A DNA stretch of 64,000 nt. Origin: Betaproteobacteria bacterium SG8_41 (GTDB taxonomy: Bacteria > Pseudomonadota > Gammaproteobacteria > Burkholderiales > SG8-41). Within the stretch, counting starts at the first letter, position 1. Every line of letters begins with the position of its first letter. The notes below the pieces were generated by a model. It searched no databases. It saw only the letters and a program-made list of their open reading frames with translations, and was not told where the DNA came from. This document shows, piece after piece, positions 50,833-60,119 of the stretch. Location: positions 138,031-202,030 of the forward strand of contig LJTT01000007.1 of NCBI GenBank assembly GCA_001303585.1, in the 5' to 3' direction. The position numbers and the translations under genes were made by a program.

Positions 50833-53104
50833 CACGATGACGTTCACAAAAAAGGAGCTAAGGGTCGTCGGGACCCGCCCAGTGCGGCCCGACGGCGTGC
50901 CGAAAGTGACGGGCCTCGCCCGGTTCGGCGCTGATTATTCGCTGCCGGGCATGCTGTGGGGCAGGATCCTGCGCTCGCCGCACGCGCATGCGCGCATTCG
51001 CTCGATCGACACCTCGAAGGCGCAGGCGCTGCGCGGCGTCAAGGCCGTGATGACCTCGGCGGACCTTCCCGAGCAGAAGTTCGAGTATGTCGGCCCCGAG
51101 CGCGTCGCCGTCAATTTCTGGCACATGACGCGCAGCGTCATGGCGCGCGAGAAAGTTCTCTTTGAGGGCCACCCCGTTGCCGCCGTCGCCGCGACCAGCA
51201 AGACCATCGCCGAGGAAGCACTGGGGCTGATCGAGGTCGATTACGAGGTGCTGCCCCACGTCATCGACGTCGAAGACGCGATGAAGCCCGATGCTCCGCT
51301 GCTTTTCGAGGACATGATCACCCGGGGCATCGAGCCCGCGCCGGACAGGCCCTCGAACATCTCCAAGAGAATCGAACTCAAGATCGGCGACGTGGAGGCC
51401 GGGTTCGCCGCAGCCGACGAGATCGTGGAGAGCAGCTTCAAGACCGCGCCGGTGCATCAGGGCTATATCGAGCCGCAAGCGTGTCTCGCGCGCTTCGATA
51501 CGGACGGCCAGGCGGAGCTCTGGGCATCGAGCCAAGGCCACTTTGTCATACGCGCGTTGTCGGCGCGGCTCCTCGGCATGGATATCGGCAACCTGCGCGT
51601 CTATCCGGCGGAGATCGGCGGCGGCTTCGGCGGCAAGAATGTCCCTTACGTCGAGCCGGTTGCGCTCGTTCTCGCCCGCAAGAGCGGCCATCCAGTGAAG
51701 ATCGTGCTGAGCCGCGAGGAGGTGTTCAAGGGTTGCGGGCCCGCAGCCGGATCGATCATGACCGTCAAGATCGGCATCAAAAAGGATGGCAGGATCGTCG
51801 CGGCCGCCGGTGTCTTCAAGTTCCAGGCGGGTGCGGTTCCCGGCTCGCCGGTCATGAACGCCTGTATGTGCGCCTTCTCGCCCTATGACATCCCGAACGT
51901 GCGCTCGGTGGGCTACGACGTGGTAAGCAATCGGCCCAAGACGGCCGCCTACCGCGCACCGGGCTCGCCCATCTCGGCGTACGCGGTTGAGAGCGTCATC
52001 GACATGGCCGCGGCCAGGATCAGCATGGATCCTCTGCAGTTCAGATTGAAGAATGTGGCTAAGCCCGGGACGCCGACGGTGTGGGGACCCAAGCATGCGC
52101 ACGAGGGTTTCGCCGAAACGATCCGGGCCCTGATGCAGCATCCCGCCTACACGACGCCGCTCAACAAGAACCAGGGACGCGGCGTCGCCGCGGGCTACTG
52201 GTTCAACAACGGCGGAGAGTCGAGCGCGGCGGTGCATATCAACGAGGACGGAACGGTCCTCGTCGCGACCGGCAGCTCGGACCTCAGTGGAACGCGCGCG
52301 TCGCTCGCCATGATGGCCGCCGAGACGCTGGGCGTGGAATTTGACAAGGTGCGACCGACGGTTGCGGATACCGCCTCCATCGGCTACGGCCACCTTTCCG
52401 CCGGCTCGCGCACCACGTTCGCCACCGGCATCGCCGTCGTCGAGGCGTGCAAAAAGGTCATCGGCAACTTGTGCGCGCGAGCCGCGATGATCTGGGACGT
52501 CAACGCGGAGGACGTGGTCTGGGACGGCGGATGCGCCAGGTATACGGGCAAGAAAAGCGGCGAGTTCGAGCCGCTCTCGCTCAAGGCAATCGCCGTCAAG
52601 AAGTCGGTGACCGGCGGGCCGATCGTCGCCGAGGTGTCGGTCAACGCGGGCGGCGTCGCACCCGGTTTCGCCGCGGAGCTCTGCGATGTCGAGGTTGACC
52701 CGGAGACGGGCGCGGTGAAAGTGCTGCGCTTCGTGACCGCGCAGGACGTGGGCCGCGCGATCCATCCGAGCTATGTCGAGGGGCAGCTTCAAGGCGGCGC
52801 TGCGCAAGGCATCGGCTGGGCACTGAACGAGGAATACATCTACGACGAGGCGGGGCGACTTACGAACGCCGGTTTTCTCGACTACCGCGTTCCGGTCGCC
52901 TCCGATCTGCCGCGGATCGAGACGGTGCTGGTCGAGGTGCCGAATCCCAACCATCCGTTCGGCGTGAAAGGCGTAGGCGAGGCCAACATCGTCCCGTCGC
53001 TCGCGGCGGTTGCCAATGCGGTCAGCCGCGCGATCGGCCAACGGATGACCGAGTTGCCGATGTCGCCGCCCAAGATACTCAAGGCCATGAACGGTGGACG
53101 GTGA
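50825..53104 (+). CDS. Molybdenum hydroxylase catalytic (molybdopterin) subunit
   Basis: 759 residues from ATG 50825, which overlaps the CoxS-like stop. A longer frame to 50546 runs through the S gene and is rejected. Features: GVPKVTGLARFGADYSLPGM (start of the a/b hammerhead domain), AEIGGGFGGKNVP (molybdopterin-binding loop), TAAYRAPGSPISAYAVES, and GVKGVGEANIVPSL with the catalytic Glu near the C-terminus. This is a generic aromatic or aldehyde-type hydroxylase; it lacks the AYRCSFR loop typical of true CO dehydrogenase, so CO oxidation is unlikely. Confidence 0.93.
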   Translation: MPDTMTFTKKELRVVGTRPVRPDGVPKVTGLARFGADYSLPGMLWGRILRSPHAHARIRSIDTSKAQALRGVKAVMTSADLPEQKFEYVGPERVAVNFWHMTRSVMAREKVLFEGHPVAAVAATSKTIAEEALGLIEVDYEVLPHVIDVEDAMKPDAPLLFEDMITRGIEPAPDRPSNISKRIELKIGDVEAGFAAADEIVESSFKTAPVHQGYIEPQACLARFDTDGQAELWASSQGHFVIRALSARLLGMDIGNLRVYPAEIGGGFGGKNVPYVEPVALVLARKSGHPVKIVLSREEVFKGCGPAAGSIMTVKIGIKKDGRIVAAAGVFKFQAGAVPGSPVMNACMCAFSPYDIPNVRSVGYDVVSNRPKTAAYRAPGSPISAYAVESVIDMAAARISMDPLQFRLKNVAKPGTPTVWGPKHAHEGFAETIRALMQHPAYTTPLNKNQGRGVAAGYWFNNGGESSAAVHINEDGTVLVATGSSDLSGTRASLAMMAAETLGVEFDKVRPTVADTASIGYGHLSAGSRTTFATGIAVVEACKKVIGNLCARAAMIWDVNAEDVVWDGGCARYTGKKSGEFEPLSLKAIAVKKSVTGGPIVAEVSVNAGGVAPGFAAELCDVEVDPETGAVKVLRFVTAQDVGRAIHPSYVEGQLQGGAAQGIGWALNEEYIYDEAGRLTNAGFLDYRVPVASDLPRIETVLVEVPNPNHPFGVKGVGEANIVPSLAAVANAVSRAIGQRMTELPMSPPKILKAMNGGR

Positions 53105-53400
53105 CATCCGAACGAGTCGCGAGTAAAGGTCTATCCACCGGCGCCAGGTGCCCTGCGCGGGTTATTTTCACCGGGGATTTCAGCGACCGCTACACCGGGA
53201 GTGTGAGGGAATTCGAGATCGAGGCGAACAACCTGCGCGGTGTCATCAAGAAGCTGGACGAGCGCTACCCTGGCCTGGGTGAGCGCCTGGAGAAGGAGAC
53301 CACCGTCGCGATCGACGGCGAGATCCACGAGGTCGATTATTCCCAGCCGGTGCGGCCGGGCTGCGAGATCTTCTTTATTCCGAAGATCGAAGGGGGTTAG
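53101..53400 (+). CDS. MoaD/ThiS-like ubiquitin-fold protein
   Basis: 99 residues. It ends KIEGG, the di-glycine tail of MoaD/ThiS sulfur carriers, after a beta-grasp core (REFEIEANNLRGVIKKLDERYPGLGERL, TVAIDGEIHEVDYSQPV, PGCEIFFIP). The GTG start overlaps the catalytic-subunit stop (GTGA). In this operon it probably supplies sulfur for the molybdopterin of the hydroxylase. No MoeB- or MoaE-like partner is adjacent. Confidence 0.88.
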   Translation: MTSERVASKGLSTGARCPARVIFTGDFSDRYTGSVREFEIEANNLRGVIKKLDERYPGLGERLEKETTVAIDGEIHEVDYSQPVRPGCEIFFIPKIEGG

Positions 53401-53416
53401 GCATCGTTGAACGGCC

Positions 53417-56176
53417 TCAGCCGGTTGCGCCGGCGATCAGAGCCCGCAGGCGATCCGGCGTAGCCGGTAGACGATGGATTCGGACCCCTGTCGCATCGGC
53501 GATGGCGTTGGCGATAGCCGGGGCGACGGCGACGGTCGCGCACTCGGCCGCGCCCTTTGCTCCGAGGCCCGCCGAGGGGTCCCCCATTTCCACCATCAGG
53601 GACACGACTTCAGGAGTTTCCCGAGCATTGGGAATTTGGTACTGCTTGAAACCCGTCGTCTCGCCGGGAACAAACTCTTCCTTGAGGGCGAACCCCATTC
53701 CCATGGACACGGCACCTTCGATCTGTCCCCTCAGACCCAGGGGATAGACGACGCGTCCGACATCGTGAGCGGCGACCACGCGCAGCACCCGCACCGTCCC
53801 CTCTTTTGTGTCGACCTCCACTTCGGCCATGTGCGTGGCCGTTACGTACACCAGATAAGAACTCTCGCCTCCGCTCAAAGAGTCGCGCATCGGAACGGAA
53901 TGAAATTTCCCTTCGAACCGCAGGGGAAGCCCTGCCGCAAGCCTCGCCCGGGCGACCTCTGCAAGGGACACCGTCGGGCCGGAGATGCCTGTCTCTTTCA
54001 GAGGCGCCACCTGCCCCTCCCTTATTTCCAGCTTCTCGAATGACAGCTCAAGCAGCTCCGATGCCGTGGAGAGGATGGCTTCCTTGAGCCGCACCGCTGC
54101 TTCCTTCACCGCGTTGCCTTCGGTGTAGATCACGCGGCTGCCGGTGGAGGCGCCCGTGTCGGGCGTGACGGCGGTGTCACCGCTCACGACCAAAACCGAT
54201 TCCAGCGGCAACGCCAGCTCGCCGGCGACGATGAGCCCCAACGCGGTGTCGGTGCCCTGGCCCATGTCCATTGCCCCGGTGAACAGTCGGACGCGGCCAT
54301 CGCTGGCAAGCTCCGCAGTCACCATTGGCGGATTGGCTGCAGCGTAGCCGATTCCATATCGCATCGATGCGATTCCCACCCCGCGACGCCAACGGCCATC
54401 ACCGCGAACGCTTCCCTGGCGCGCCTTCAGCGCCTTCTCATAGTAAGGACGGACCGCCTGCAGTGTCTCCCAGTAGGCTGATTCCTGCTCGATGTCCCGT
54501 GGCGTGGCCGCGGCAGGACTGGACCTGCGGCGGTTCATCAACCGGAACTCGAGCGGATCGATGCCGAGCCTCGCGGCCATGAGGTCCATCTGGGACTCGA
54601 TGGCGAAGGCGACCTGCGGCGCGCCAAAACCGCGCATCGCTCCAGCCAGGGTGTTGTTGGTGTACACCACCTGCCCATGCACCGACACATTGGGGTACTG
54701 GTAGGGGCCTACCAGCGACACAAACGCCCGCATCATGATTCCGGGGCCCGCCGATGCGTAGGCCCCCGTATCGGCGAGCACTTCCGCGGCGAGAGCGGTG
54801 AGCCGGCCATCGCGCTTCGCGCCCGTCCGGCAGCGGATGCGGAAGGCGTGCCTCTTGGTAGTGGAGGCGAACGACTCGGCACGGCTGTAGACGATCCTGA
54901 CCGGCTGGCGTGTTTTCAGCGCGAGCAGAGCGACAACAGCTTCGCAGGAGACATCGGTCTTGCCGCCGAAACCACCGCCCACCACAGTGGGGAGAATCCG
55001 CACCCGCTCCACGGGCAAGTTCATGGTCTCGGCGACCGTCCTGCGATGCAGGTGAGGGTACTGCGTGGCCGATCGCACCACCAGTCGCCCTTCATCGTCC
55101 AGGTAGGCAATCGCCGCTTCGGGCTCCAAGTAGGCGTGTTCGCAGAAGGGCGTGGAGTACGTCTCCTCGATCACGACGTCGGCCTGGGCAAGGCCTGCTT
55201 CCGCATCGCCCCACTGGATCTTCTTATCGTCGAGCAGGTTGCTGCTCTGGTGAACAAGGGGTGCGCCTTCCTTCAGGGCCTCGGCCGGATCCACGACGAC
55301 CGGGAGAGGTTGGTAGCTCACGCGAATAAGCGCGAGTGCCTCCGCCGCTGTCTGCGCTGATGTCGCAGCTACGGCAGCCACGGCATCGCCGATCTGGCGC
55401 ACCCGATCGTCTGCCAGCACGCGCTGATCCTTGGTGATGCGCCCGAAGCGATTGAGGCCGGGCACATCCTTAGCGGTTACTACGGTCACGACACCCGGCA
55501 GCGCCCGGGCCGCAGTGTCGTCGATGTCGAGGATGTCAGCGTGAGGATGAGGGCTTCGAAGGACCGCGCCGTGGAGCATGCCGGGCATCGTGAGATCGGC
55601 CGCATAAAGCGCCGTTCCCAGCACCTTGCCTTGCGCATCGGCCCGTCCGCGCACGTCTGCCTCTTCTCGCCCCTGGACCTGCGGCGACGCGACGCCCCGG
55701 CCACGATCAGCGACACGGGTCACCGCCTCGAGCATGCTCACGTAGCCGGTGCAGCGGCACAGATTCCTCCCGAGGGCCCTGGCGATGTCCTTTCGCGTCG
55801 GATCCGGATTGCGATCCAGCAGCGCCTTGGCTGCCATGATCGCGCCCGGCGTGCAGAAACCGCACTGGACGGCGCCGGTCTCGATAAAGGCTTCCTGCAA
55901 GGGATGCAAACTCCCGGGCGTGCCCAGCCCCTCGATCGTGACAACCTCCTTGCCGCTCACACTGTCGGCGTGAACGCGACAGGCTCGAGCCATCGCACCG
56001 TTCACGGTGACCACGCAGGTGCCGCAAGTACCGTCGTCGCACCCCTCCTTGGTACCGGTCAAGCCAAGTTCGTTGCGCAACACCGAAAGCAGTGTCTGCC
56101 GGGGCTCGACGGACAACTCGTGCTCCCTTCCGTTGACCTTCAAGCACAGACGCATCTTGACCGCTTTCTGCTGCAT
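53417..56176 (-). CDS. Fused 2Fe-2S and molybdopterin xanthine dehydrogenase-family enzyme
   Basis: 919 residues from ATG 56176, chosen because GGGAGTAACGCG is directly upstream; the frame extends ten codons further. Residues 1-155 are the 2Fe-2S part (EGCDDGTCGTCVVTVNG, VQCGFCTPGAI, CRCTGY); the rest is the catalytic subunit (TVVGGGFGGKTDVSCEA, AMRGFGAPQVAFAIESQMD, TEGNAVKEAAVRLKEA, GAKGAAECATVAVAPA with the catalytic Glu). Two subunits are thus fused, and no FAD subunit is present. It is convergent with the MoaD-like gene, 16 bp away. Confidence 0.92.
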   Translation of the reverse strand: MQQKAVKMRLCLKVNGREHELSVEPRQTLLSVLRNELGLTGTKEGCDDGTCGTCVVTVNGAMARACRVHADSVSGKEVVTIEGLGTPGSLHPLQEAFIETGAVQCGFCTPGAIMAAKALLDRNPDPTRKDIARALGRNLCRCTGYVSMLEAVTRVADRGRGVASPQVQGREEADVRGRADAQGKVLGTALYAADLTMPGMLHGAVLRSPHPHADILDIDDTAARALPGVVTVVTAKDVPGLNRFGRITKDQRVLADDRVRQIGDAVAAVAATSAQTAAEALALIRVSYQPLPVVVDPAEALKEGAPLVHQSSNLLDDKKIQWGDAEAGLAQADVVIEETYSTPFCEHAYLEPEAAIAYLDDEGRLVVRSATQYPHLHRRTVAETMNLPVERVRILPTVVGGGFGGKTDVSCEAVVALLALKTRQPVRIVYSRAESFASTTKRHAFRIRCRTGAKRDGRLTALAAEVLADTGAYASAGPGIMMRAFVSLVGPYQYPNVSVHGQVVYTNNTLAGAMRGFGAPQVAFAIESQMDLMAARLGIDPLEFRLMNRRRSSPAAATPRDIEQESAYWETLQAVRPYYEKALKARQGSVRGDGRWRRGVGIASMRYGIGYAAANPPMVTAELASDGRVRLFTGAMDMGQGTDTALGLIVAGELALPLESVLVVSGDTAVTPDTGASTGSRVIYTEGNAVKEAAVRLKEAILSTASELLELSFEKLEIREGQVAPLKETGISGPTVSLAEVARARLAAGLPLRFEGKFHSVPMRDSLSGGESSYLVYVTATHMAEVEVDTKEGTVRVLRVVAAHDVGRVVYPLGLRGQIEGAVSMGMGFALKEEFVPGETTGFKQYQIPNARETPEVVSLMVEMGDPSAGLGAKGAAECATVAVAPAIANAIADATGVRIHRLPATPDRLRALIAGATG

Positions 56177-56432
56177 CGCGTTACTCCCTATACCCCGCAA
56201 CGGCAAAGCACCTTCTTTTGCCTCTCGTTTTATTTCGCCTGATTATTTTTATGAGCATACGCCGCGGCGTCGTGCTTGACCACCGATCGCTTCAATGTTG
56301 GGCGTCCGCTCCGCGTTTTCGAATTGGCTCCGGTAAACGGAACCTGTGATGCGCTCCAATTCGCTCGTCGCGCGGCCTCGAAACATTCCGGATCTCGCTT
56401 AGACACGGACGCGCATGTAAAAATACGGGTTG

Positions 56433-57125
56433 ATGAAGAGATACCGGATTACCCGCGAGAGCCTGCTCGACGGCAGCCACCACGCGCGAATTCGCGCCGG
56501 TCAGGGCCCGCACGTTCGGTTCATGACCGACGAAGAGCGCGGCGCGCACGTCGCCGAAATCCTTGCTCGCGCTCCGCGACCGGGACGCATCTGGCTGTTC
56601 GGCTACGGCTCCCTCATGTGGAATCCGGCGTTTCATTTCGCCGAGCGGCGCACGGCCCGCATCTACGGTTTTCATCGCCAGTTCTGCCTGTGGGCGCGCG
56701 CGGGGCGGGGCAGCCCCGCGCGCCCCGGCCTCATGCTGTCACTCGAGTCGGGCGGCAGCTGCGCCGGGGTTGCCTACCGGATCGCACCCGAGGCTGCGGT
56801 GACCGAGCTCGACGTGGTGTGGCGGCGTGAAATGTCGTCCTGGTCTTACCGCCCCGTCTGGGTCACTGCCTACACGCGGCGCGGGCCGGAGCCGGCAATC
56901 GTATTTGCCGCGAACCGCACCCACGAGCGCTACGCGCCGGGGCTCGACACCGAGACGACCGCGCGCTATCTGGCTACCGGCGCGGGATTGAATGGCAGCT
57001 GCCGCGAATACCTGTTCGACACCGCCGAGCACCTGCTGGAGCTTGGGATACGCGACCGCGGCATAGAGGCGCTGGTGCATCGGGTACGCGACCTTCGCCC
57101 GCACGAAGAGCCACCATCGCCGTGA
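56433..57125 (+). CDS. Gamma-glutamylcyclotransferase (ChaC-like)
   Basis: 230 residues from ATG 56433; an adjacent upstream TTG is not preferred. RIWLFGYGSLMWNPAFHFAERRTARIYGFHRQF is the YGSL substrate loop of ChaC proteins. Catalytic Glu candidates follow in ELDVVWRREM. ChaC releases 5-oxoproline from glutathione or gamma-glutamyl peptides. The first 50 residues and C-terminal 25 are outside the core. The ribosome site is weak. Confidence 0.88.
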   Translation: MKRYRITRESLLDGSHHARIRAGQGPHVRFMTDEERGAHVAEILARAPRPGRIWLFGYGSLMWNPAFHFAERRTARIYGFHRQFCLWARAGRGSPARPGLMLSLESGGSCAGVAYRIAPEAAVTELDVVWRREMSSWSYRPVWVTAYTRRGPEPAIVFAANRTHERYAPGLDTETTARYLATGAGLNGSCREYLFDTAEHLLELGIRDRGIEALVHRVRDLRPHEEPPSP

Positions 57126-57184
57126 GCCGAAGGAACGGGAGCGGTGCCCGTCCGCGCCTCTGCACCACCAGCGAATCGCGCGCC

Positions 57185-57200
57185 TTTGACGTAAGTCAAA
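57185..57200 (+). promoter_or_regulatory. FNR/CRP-family palindrome upstream of M24 gene
   Basis: TTTGAC GTAA GTCAAA is a perfect palindrome centred at 57192.5. TATACA at 57220-57225 would be a good -10 element, giving a start about 40 bp from the box centre, again near the class II position. It matches the FNR consensus in 8 of 10 positions; another CRP/FNR-family regulator is possible. Confidence 0.6.
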
Positions 57201-57285
57201 GTTTCCGCAGCCACTTGGGTATACACAAAAAGACGCTGCATATCGGTATTTGAGAAGCCGCTCGCCCATTAGAGAGGAGCAGACG

Positions 57286-58509
57286 GTGCTAACGCCCAAC
57301 GATTACTTCCCGCCGTTTTCAGAACAGGAATACGCGAACAGGCGCCGGACGATCCGCGCCTCCATGAAGGAGAAAGGGCTCGACTGCCTGGTCATTTATG
57401 GAGCCTACCACTGGGGCGGCACGGATACGGGCCAGGTCAATGCGGTTTATCTGTCCAATTACACGGCTATTCCCCATAGTTATGTGGTGCTTCCGCTGAC
57501 CGAGGACCCGACGCTATTCATCTCTTTTGCCTACCACATCACGAACGCCAGGGACTGCGCGGCAATCGCGGACGTGCGTGTCGGCGGATTCGATCTCATC
57601 ACGGCGGTCGGTGCGCGGCTCAAGGAGCTCGGCCTGGAAAAAGGCAAGATCGGCATCGTCGGGCCGCTCCCCAGCTGGTGGACGATCACTTTGCCCCATG
57701 AGCATCATGTACATCTCACGACGACTTTTCCCAACGCGGCCTTCGAGACGGTCACCGATTGGTACGAGGATTTCCGGCTCATGAAGAGCGACGAGGAAAT
57801 CGCACGCATGGAAAAGGCCGGCGTGTTGTGTGATGTCGCGCATGAGGAAGTCGTCCTCGCGAGCAAACCAGGGGTGCGCCACTCGGACCTGCGCGGGATC
57901 ATGGACGGGGTGGCGAACCGATTCGGGGGCCGCTACCCTTTCTCTCACATTGGCTCGACGTCAATGGCAAATCCGGATCGCTTCTATCCCGATTTCTTTC
58001 CCACTCATCAAACACTCGAAGCCGGACACGTCGTCATGACCGAGGTTGCGCTCGGCTATGGACTGTATTTTGGAAAAATCTGGGGCACCTATTTCATCGG
58101 CGAGCCGACGAGCGAATACCGGAAGCTGTTCGAGGCCGCAGTCGCCGTTCACGACAAGGCGATCGCTGAAATCAAACCCGGCATGACGGGCCGGGACATA
58201 AACCGGTGGGTCGAGCCATTCAGGTCAGCCGGATATATCACCGGCCTGCCGTTGCTGAGCGGCTGGAGCACTTACAACCATCGTCCCCACGCCGGAGTGG
58301 TCGAGGACGGCAAGACGCCGAGCCGTCTCAGTCCGCGCGACCTGGACTGGGTGTACAAGCCCGGTCAGTGCGTGACCATCGTGGCGTTTCCGATCATCCC
58401 CGGGACGAACAAGGGCCTGTGGGTGGGTACGACTTGTGTTTTCACGAAGGACGGCCTCAAGAAACTGCATGCGTATCCGGTGACCAGATTAAGGGTAGTT
58501 CCCGTATAG
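57286..58509 (+). CDS. M24-fold (Xaa-Pro peptidase / creatinase-like) protein
   Basis: 407 residues from GTG 57286, chosen because AGAGGAG is six bases upstream; the frame opens 12 codons earlier at ATG 57250. The N-terminal creatinase domain (to about 150) leads to the pita-bread fold starting MEKAGVLCDVAHEEVVL. The usual metal-ligand region reads EAGHVVMTEVALGYGLYFGKIWGTYFIGEP, where the expected Asp ligands are not seen, while TGLPLLSGWSTYNHRPHAG and VAFPIIPGTNKGLWVG replace the His and Glu segments. It may be a metal-independent hydrolase like creatinase rather than a peptidase. Substrate unknown. Confidence 0.78.
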   Translation: MLTPNDYFPPFSEQEYANRRRTIRASMKEKGLDCLVIYGAYHWGGTDTGQVNAVYLSNYTAIPHSYVVLPLTEDPTLFISFAYHITNARDCAAIADVRVGGFDLITAVGARLKELGLEKGKIGIVGPLPSWWTITLPHEHHVHLTTTFPNAAFETVTDWYEDFRLMKSDEEIARMEKAGVLCDVAHEEVVLASKPGVRHSDLRGIMDGVANRFGGRYPFSHIGSTSMANPDRFYPDFFPTHQTLEAGHVVMTEVALGYGLYFGKIWGTYFIGEPTSEYRKLFEAAVAVHDKAIAEIKPGMTGRDINRWVEPFRSAGYITGLPLLSGWSTYNHRPHAGVVEDGKTPSRLSPRDLDWVYKPGQCVTIVAFPIIPGTNKGLWVGTTCVFTKDGLKKLHAYPVTRLRVVPV

Positions 58510-58627
58510 GCAAGCGATCGTTTTCGAATTCGAGACTTCGGGCCGCCGAGTAAGGAATTCCATTTGCGCATCGGCACTTTTAAAGGGCAAAACAACGGCT
58601 GAGTTCAAATTTTGCTCGGTTCGCAGC

Positions 58628-58665
58628 AAGATAAAAGGCCTGCGTCTCAGCAGGCCTTTTATCTT
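58628..58665. terminator. Perfect 16-bp hairpin, element A of the tRNA ladder
   Basis: Left arm 58628-58643 and right arm 58650-58665 are exact inverted copies (AAGATAAAAGGCCTGC), loop GTCTCA. With T-rich sequence on both strands it can act as a bidirectional terminator for the M24 and aminotransferase genes. It lies immediately beside tRNA fragment A. Confidence 0.85.
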
Positions 58666-58670
58666 GGATC

Positions 58671-58715
58671 TGGCGTACCCGGCGCGATTCCAACCCCCGA
58701 CCCCCTGATGCGCAG
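58671..58715 (-). repeat. tRNA-Arg(ACG) 3' fragment A (decayed, 45 nt)
   Basis: The minus strand begins CTGCGCATCAGGGGGTC and ends GCGCCGGGTACGCCA, aligning over the full 45 nt with the 3' part (positions 32-76) of a tRNA-Arg(ACG), with about eight substitutions including damage to the T-loop. No matching 5' half is present. Confidence 0.7.
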
Positions 58716-58780
58716 GAGATGCGAGTTACTCCACGAACAGGAACTTTCCGCCGCAGCAGTGACGCGGGACCGTCAGCCGC

Positions 58781-59995
58781 TCACGCAACCCGGCGCGTGT
58801 TCTTCTTGATGAATTCGACCATGCGCGCCACCCCCTGCTCGATCGCCTGTTTGGAGGCCGCGTAGGAAAAGCGCACGTGCTGCCCTTCTCCCGGCACGCG
58901 CGATCCGAAATGGATGTCGGCCAGAATCGCCACGCCCGCCTCGTTCAGCAGGCGCTTCCTGAACTCCTCCGAGTCGGTGACGCCGATCATCTTGCAGGCT
59001 TCGGTGACGTTGGGCCAGACATAGAATGCTCCGCCCGGGTTGCGGCAGGTCACGCCCGGCACCTTGTTAAGCAGGCCGACGATGAGGTCGCGCCGCTCGA
59101 GGAAGCTCGCGCGCATCTTCGCCGCCGCGTCCTGCGGGCCGGTGACTGCTTCCAGCGCCGCCCACTGCGAGATCTGCGAGGCGCAGGAGTCGGTGTTGGT
59201 AATCCAGCGCGTGAATACCGGCGCGAGCGCCGGGTTGGCGGTGAAGCCGATGCGCCAGCCGGTCATCGCCCAGGTCTTGGAGGCGCCGTCGGAAATGATG
59301 GTGCGCTGGTACATCCCCGGCAGTTGCGCGATGGAAAAGAATTCGCCCGCATAGCAAAGCCGCGAATAGATCTCGTCCGCGTAGATCCACACCTGCGGGT
59401 GCTTGCGCAGGATCGCTGCGATCGCTTCCAGGTCCTGGCGCGAGAGCAGCCCCCCGGTGGGATTTTGCGGGTAATTCAGAATGAGGAGCCGGGTTTTCGG
59501 CGTGATCAGCCGCTCGAGCTCCGCCGGGTCGAAGGCGAAGTCGCGCGCCTCGTGCAGGTGGATCGGCACGGGCTTGGCGCCGTTGGCAAGGATCTGCGAC
59601 TCGTAGATCGGAAAACCCGGGTTGGGGTAGATCACTTCGTGGCCCGCGCCGTAGTCAGTGGTGGACAGGATCGCGTAGGCGATGAAGGGCTTTGCCCCTG
59701 CGCCCACCACCACGTCCTCGGGCCGGATCGGTAAGCCGCCGCGCATGCCCGCCATGTACGTTGCGGCGGCCGCGCGCAGCTCGTCGATGCCGGCCGACGG
59801 CGTATAGCCGTGCTTGCCGCTCTGGATGGCCTTGATTGCCGCGGCCTGCACGTTATCCGGCGCCGGAAAATCGGGCTGCCCGATGCAAAAACTGATGATG
59901 TCCTTGCCCTGGCGCGCAAGCGCGTTGACCTCGGCGAGGACGACAAAGGCGTTTTCAGTGCCCAGGTCGCGGGCACGCTGGCTGATATCGGGCAT
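58781..59995 (-). CDS. Pyridoxal-phosphate aminotransferase, class I/II
   Basis: 404 residues. Fold type I aminotransferase: KDIISFCIGQPDFPAPDNVQ, GYTPSAGIDELRAAAATYMAG, YPNPGFPIYESQI, LILNYPQNPTGG, WIYADEIYSRLCY, and SDGASKTWAMTGWRIGF with the PLP Lys, then the substrate Arg near HVRFSYAAS. AGGAGGAACAG precedes ATG 59995. It could use aspartate, alanine, aromatic or branched-chain amino acids. It is the only gene between tRNA fragments A and B. Confidence 0.92.
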   Translation of the reverse strand: MPDISQRARDLGTENAFVVLAEVNALARQGKDIISFCIGQPDFPAPDNVQAAAIKAIQSGKHGYTPSAGIDELRAAAATYMAGMRGGLPIRPEDVVVGAGAKPFIAYAILSTTDYGAGHEVIYPNPGFPIYESQILANGAKPVPIHLHEARDFAFDPAELERLITPKTRLLILNYPQNPTGGLLSRQDLEAIAAILRKHPQVWIYADEIYSRLCYAGEFFSIAQLPGMYQRTIISDGASKTWAMTGWRIGFTANPALAPVFTRWITNTDSCASQISQWAALEAVTGPQDAAAKMRASFLERRDLIVGLLNKVPGVTCRNPGGAFYVWPNVTEACKMIGVTDSEEFRKRLLNEAGVAILADIHFGSRVPGEGQHVRFSYAASKQAIEQGVARMVEFIKKNTRRVA

Positions 59996-60051
59996 CTGTT
60001 CCTCCTGAAAGAATAATGGGGTCAGCCATACCTTTTTGTCTAGGTCACCCC

Positions 60052-60072
60052 TGGTCCCTCATCCCTCATCCC
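60052..60072. repeat. Heptanucleotide repeat beside tRNA fragment B
   Basis: TGGTCCC, TCATCCC, TCATCCC. The same TCATCCC unit stands at 61195-61208 and 62326-62339, always on the hairpin side of a tRNA fragment, so it belongs to the duplicated unit. Confidence 0.8.
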
Positions 60073-60083
60073 TGACGCAGAAA

Positions 60084-60110
60084 GGCCTGCAGCAATGCAG
60101 GCCTCTTTTT
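60084..60110. terminator. Hairpin of element B
   Basis: GGCCTGCA (60084-60091), GCAA tetraloop, TGCAGGCC (60096-60103), then TCTTTTT. It is nearly identical to the hairpin of element D. Confidence 0.85.
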
Positions 60111-60119
60111 GCGTGAAGC

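Noticed and set aside
49475-53104. Aerobic CO dehydrogenase (coxMSL)
   Set aside because: Subunit order fits, but the catalytic subunit lacks the AYRCSFR active-site loop of true CO dehydrogenase; it shows TAAYRAPGS instead.
50858-53107. 749-codon minus-strand frame
   Set aside because: A shadow of the molybdopterin subunit in GC-rich DNA; no recognisable domain.
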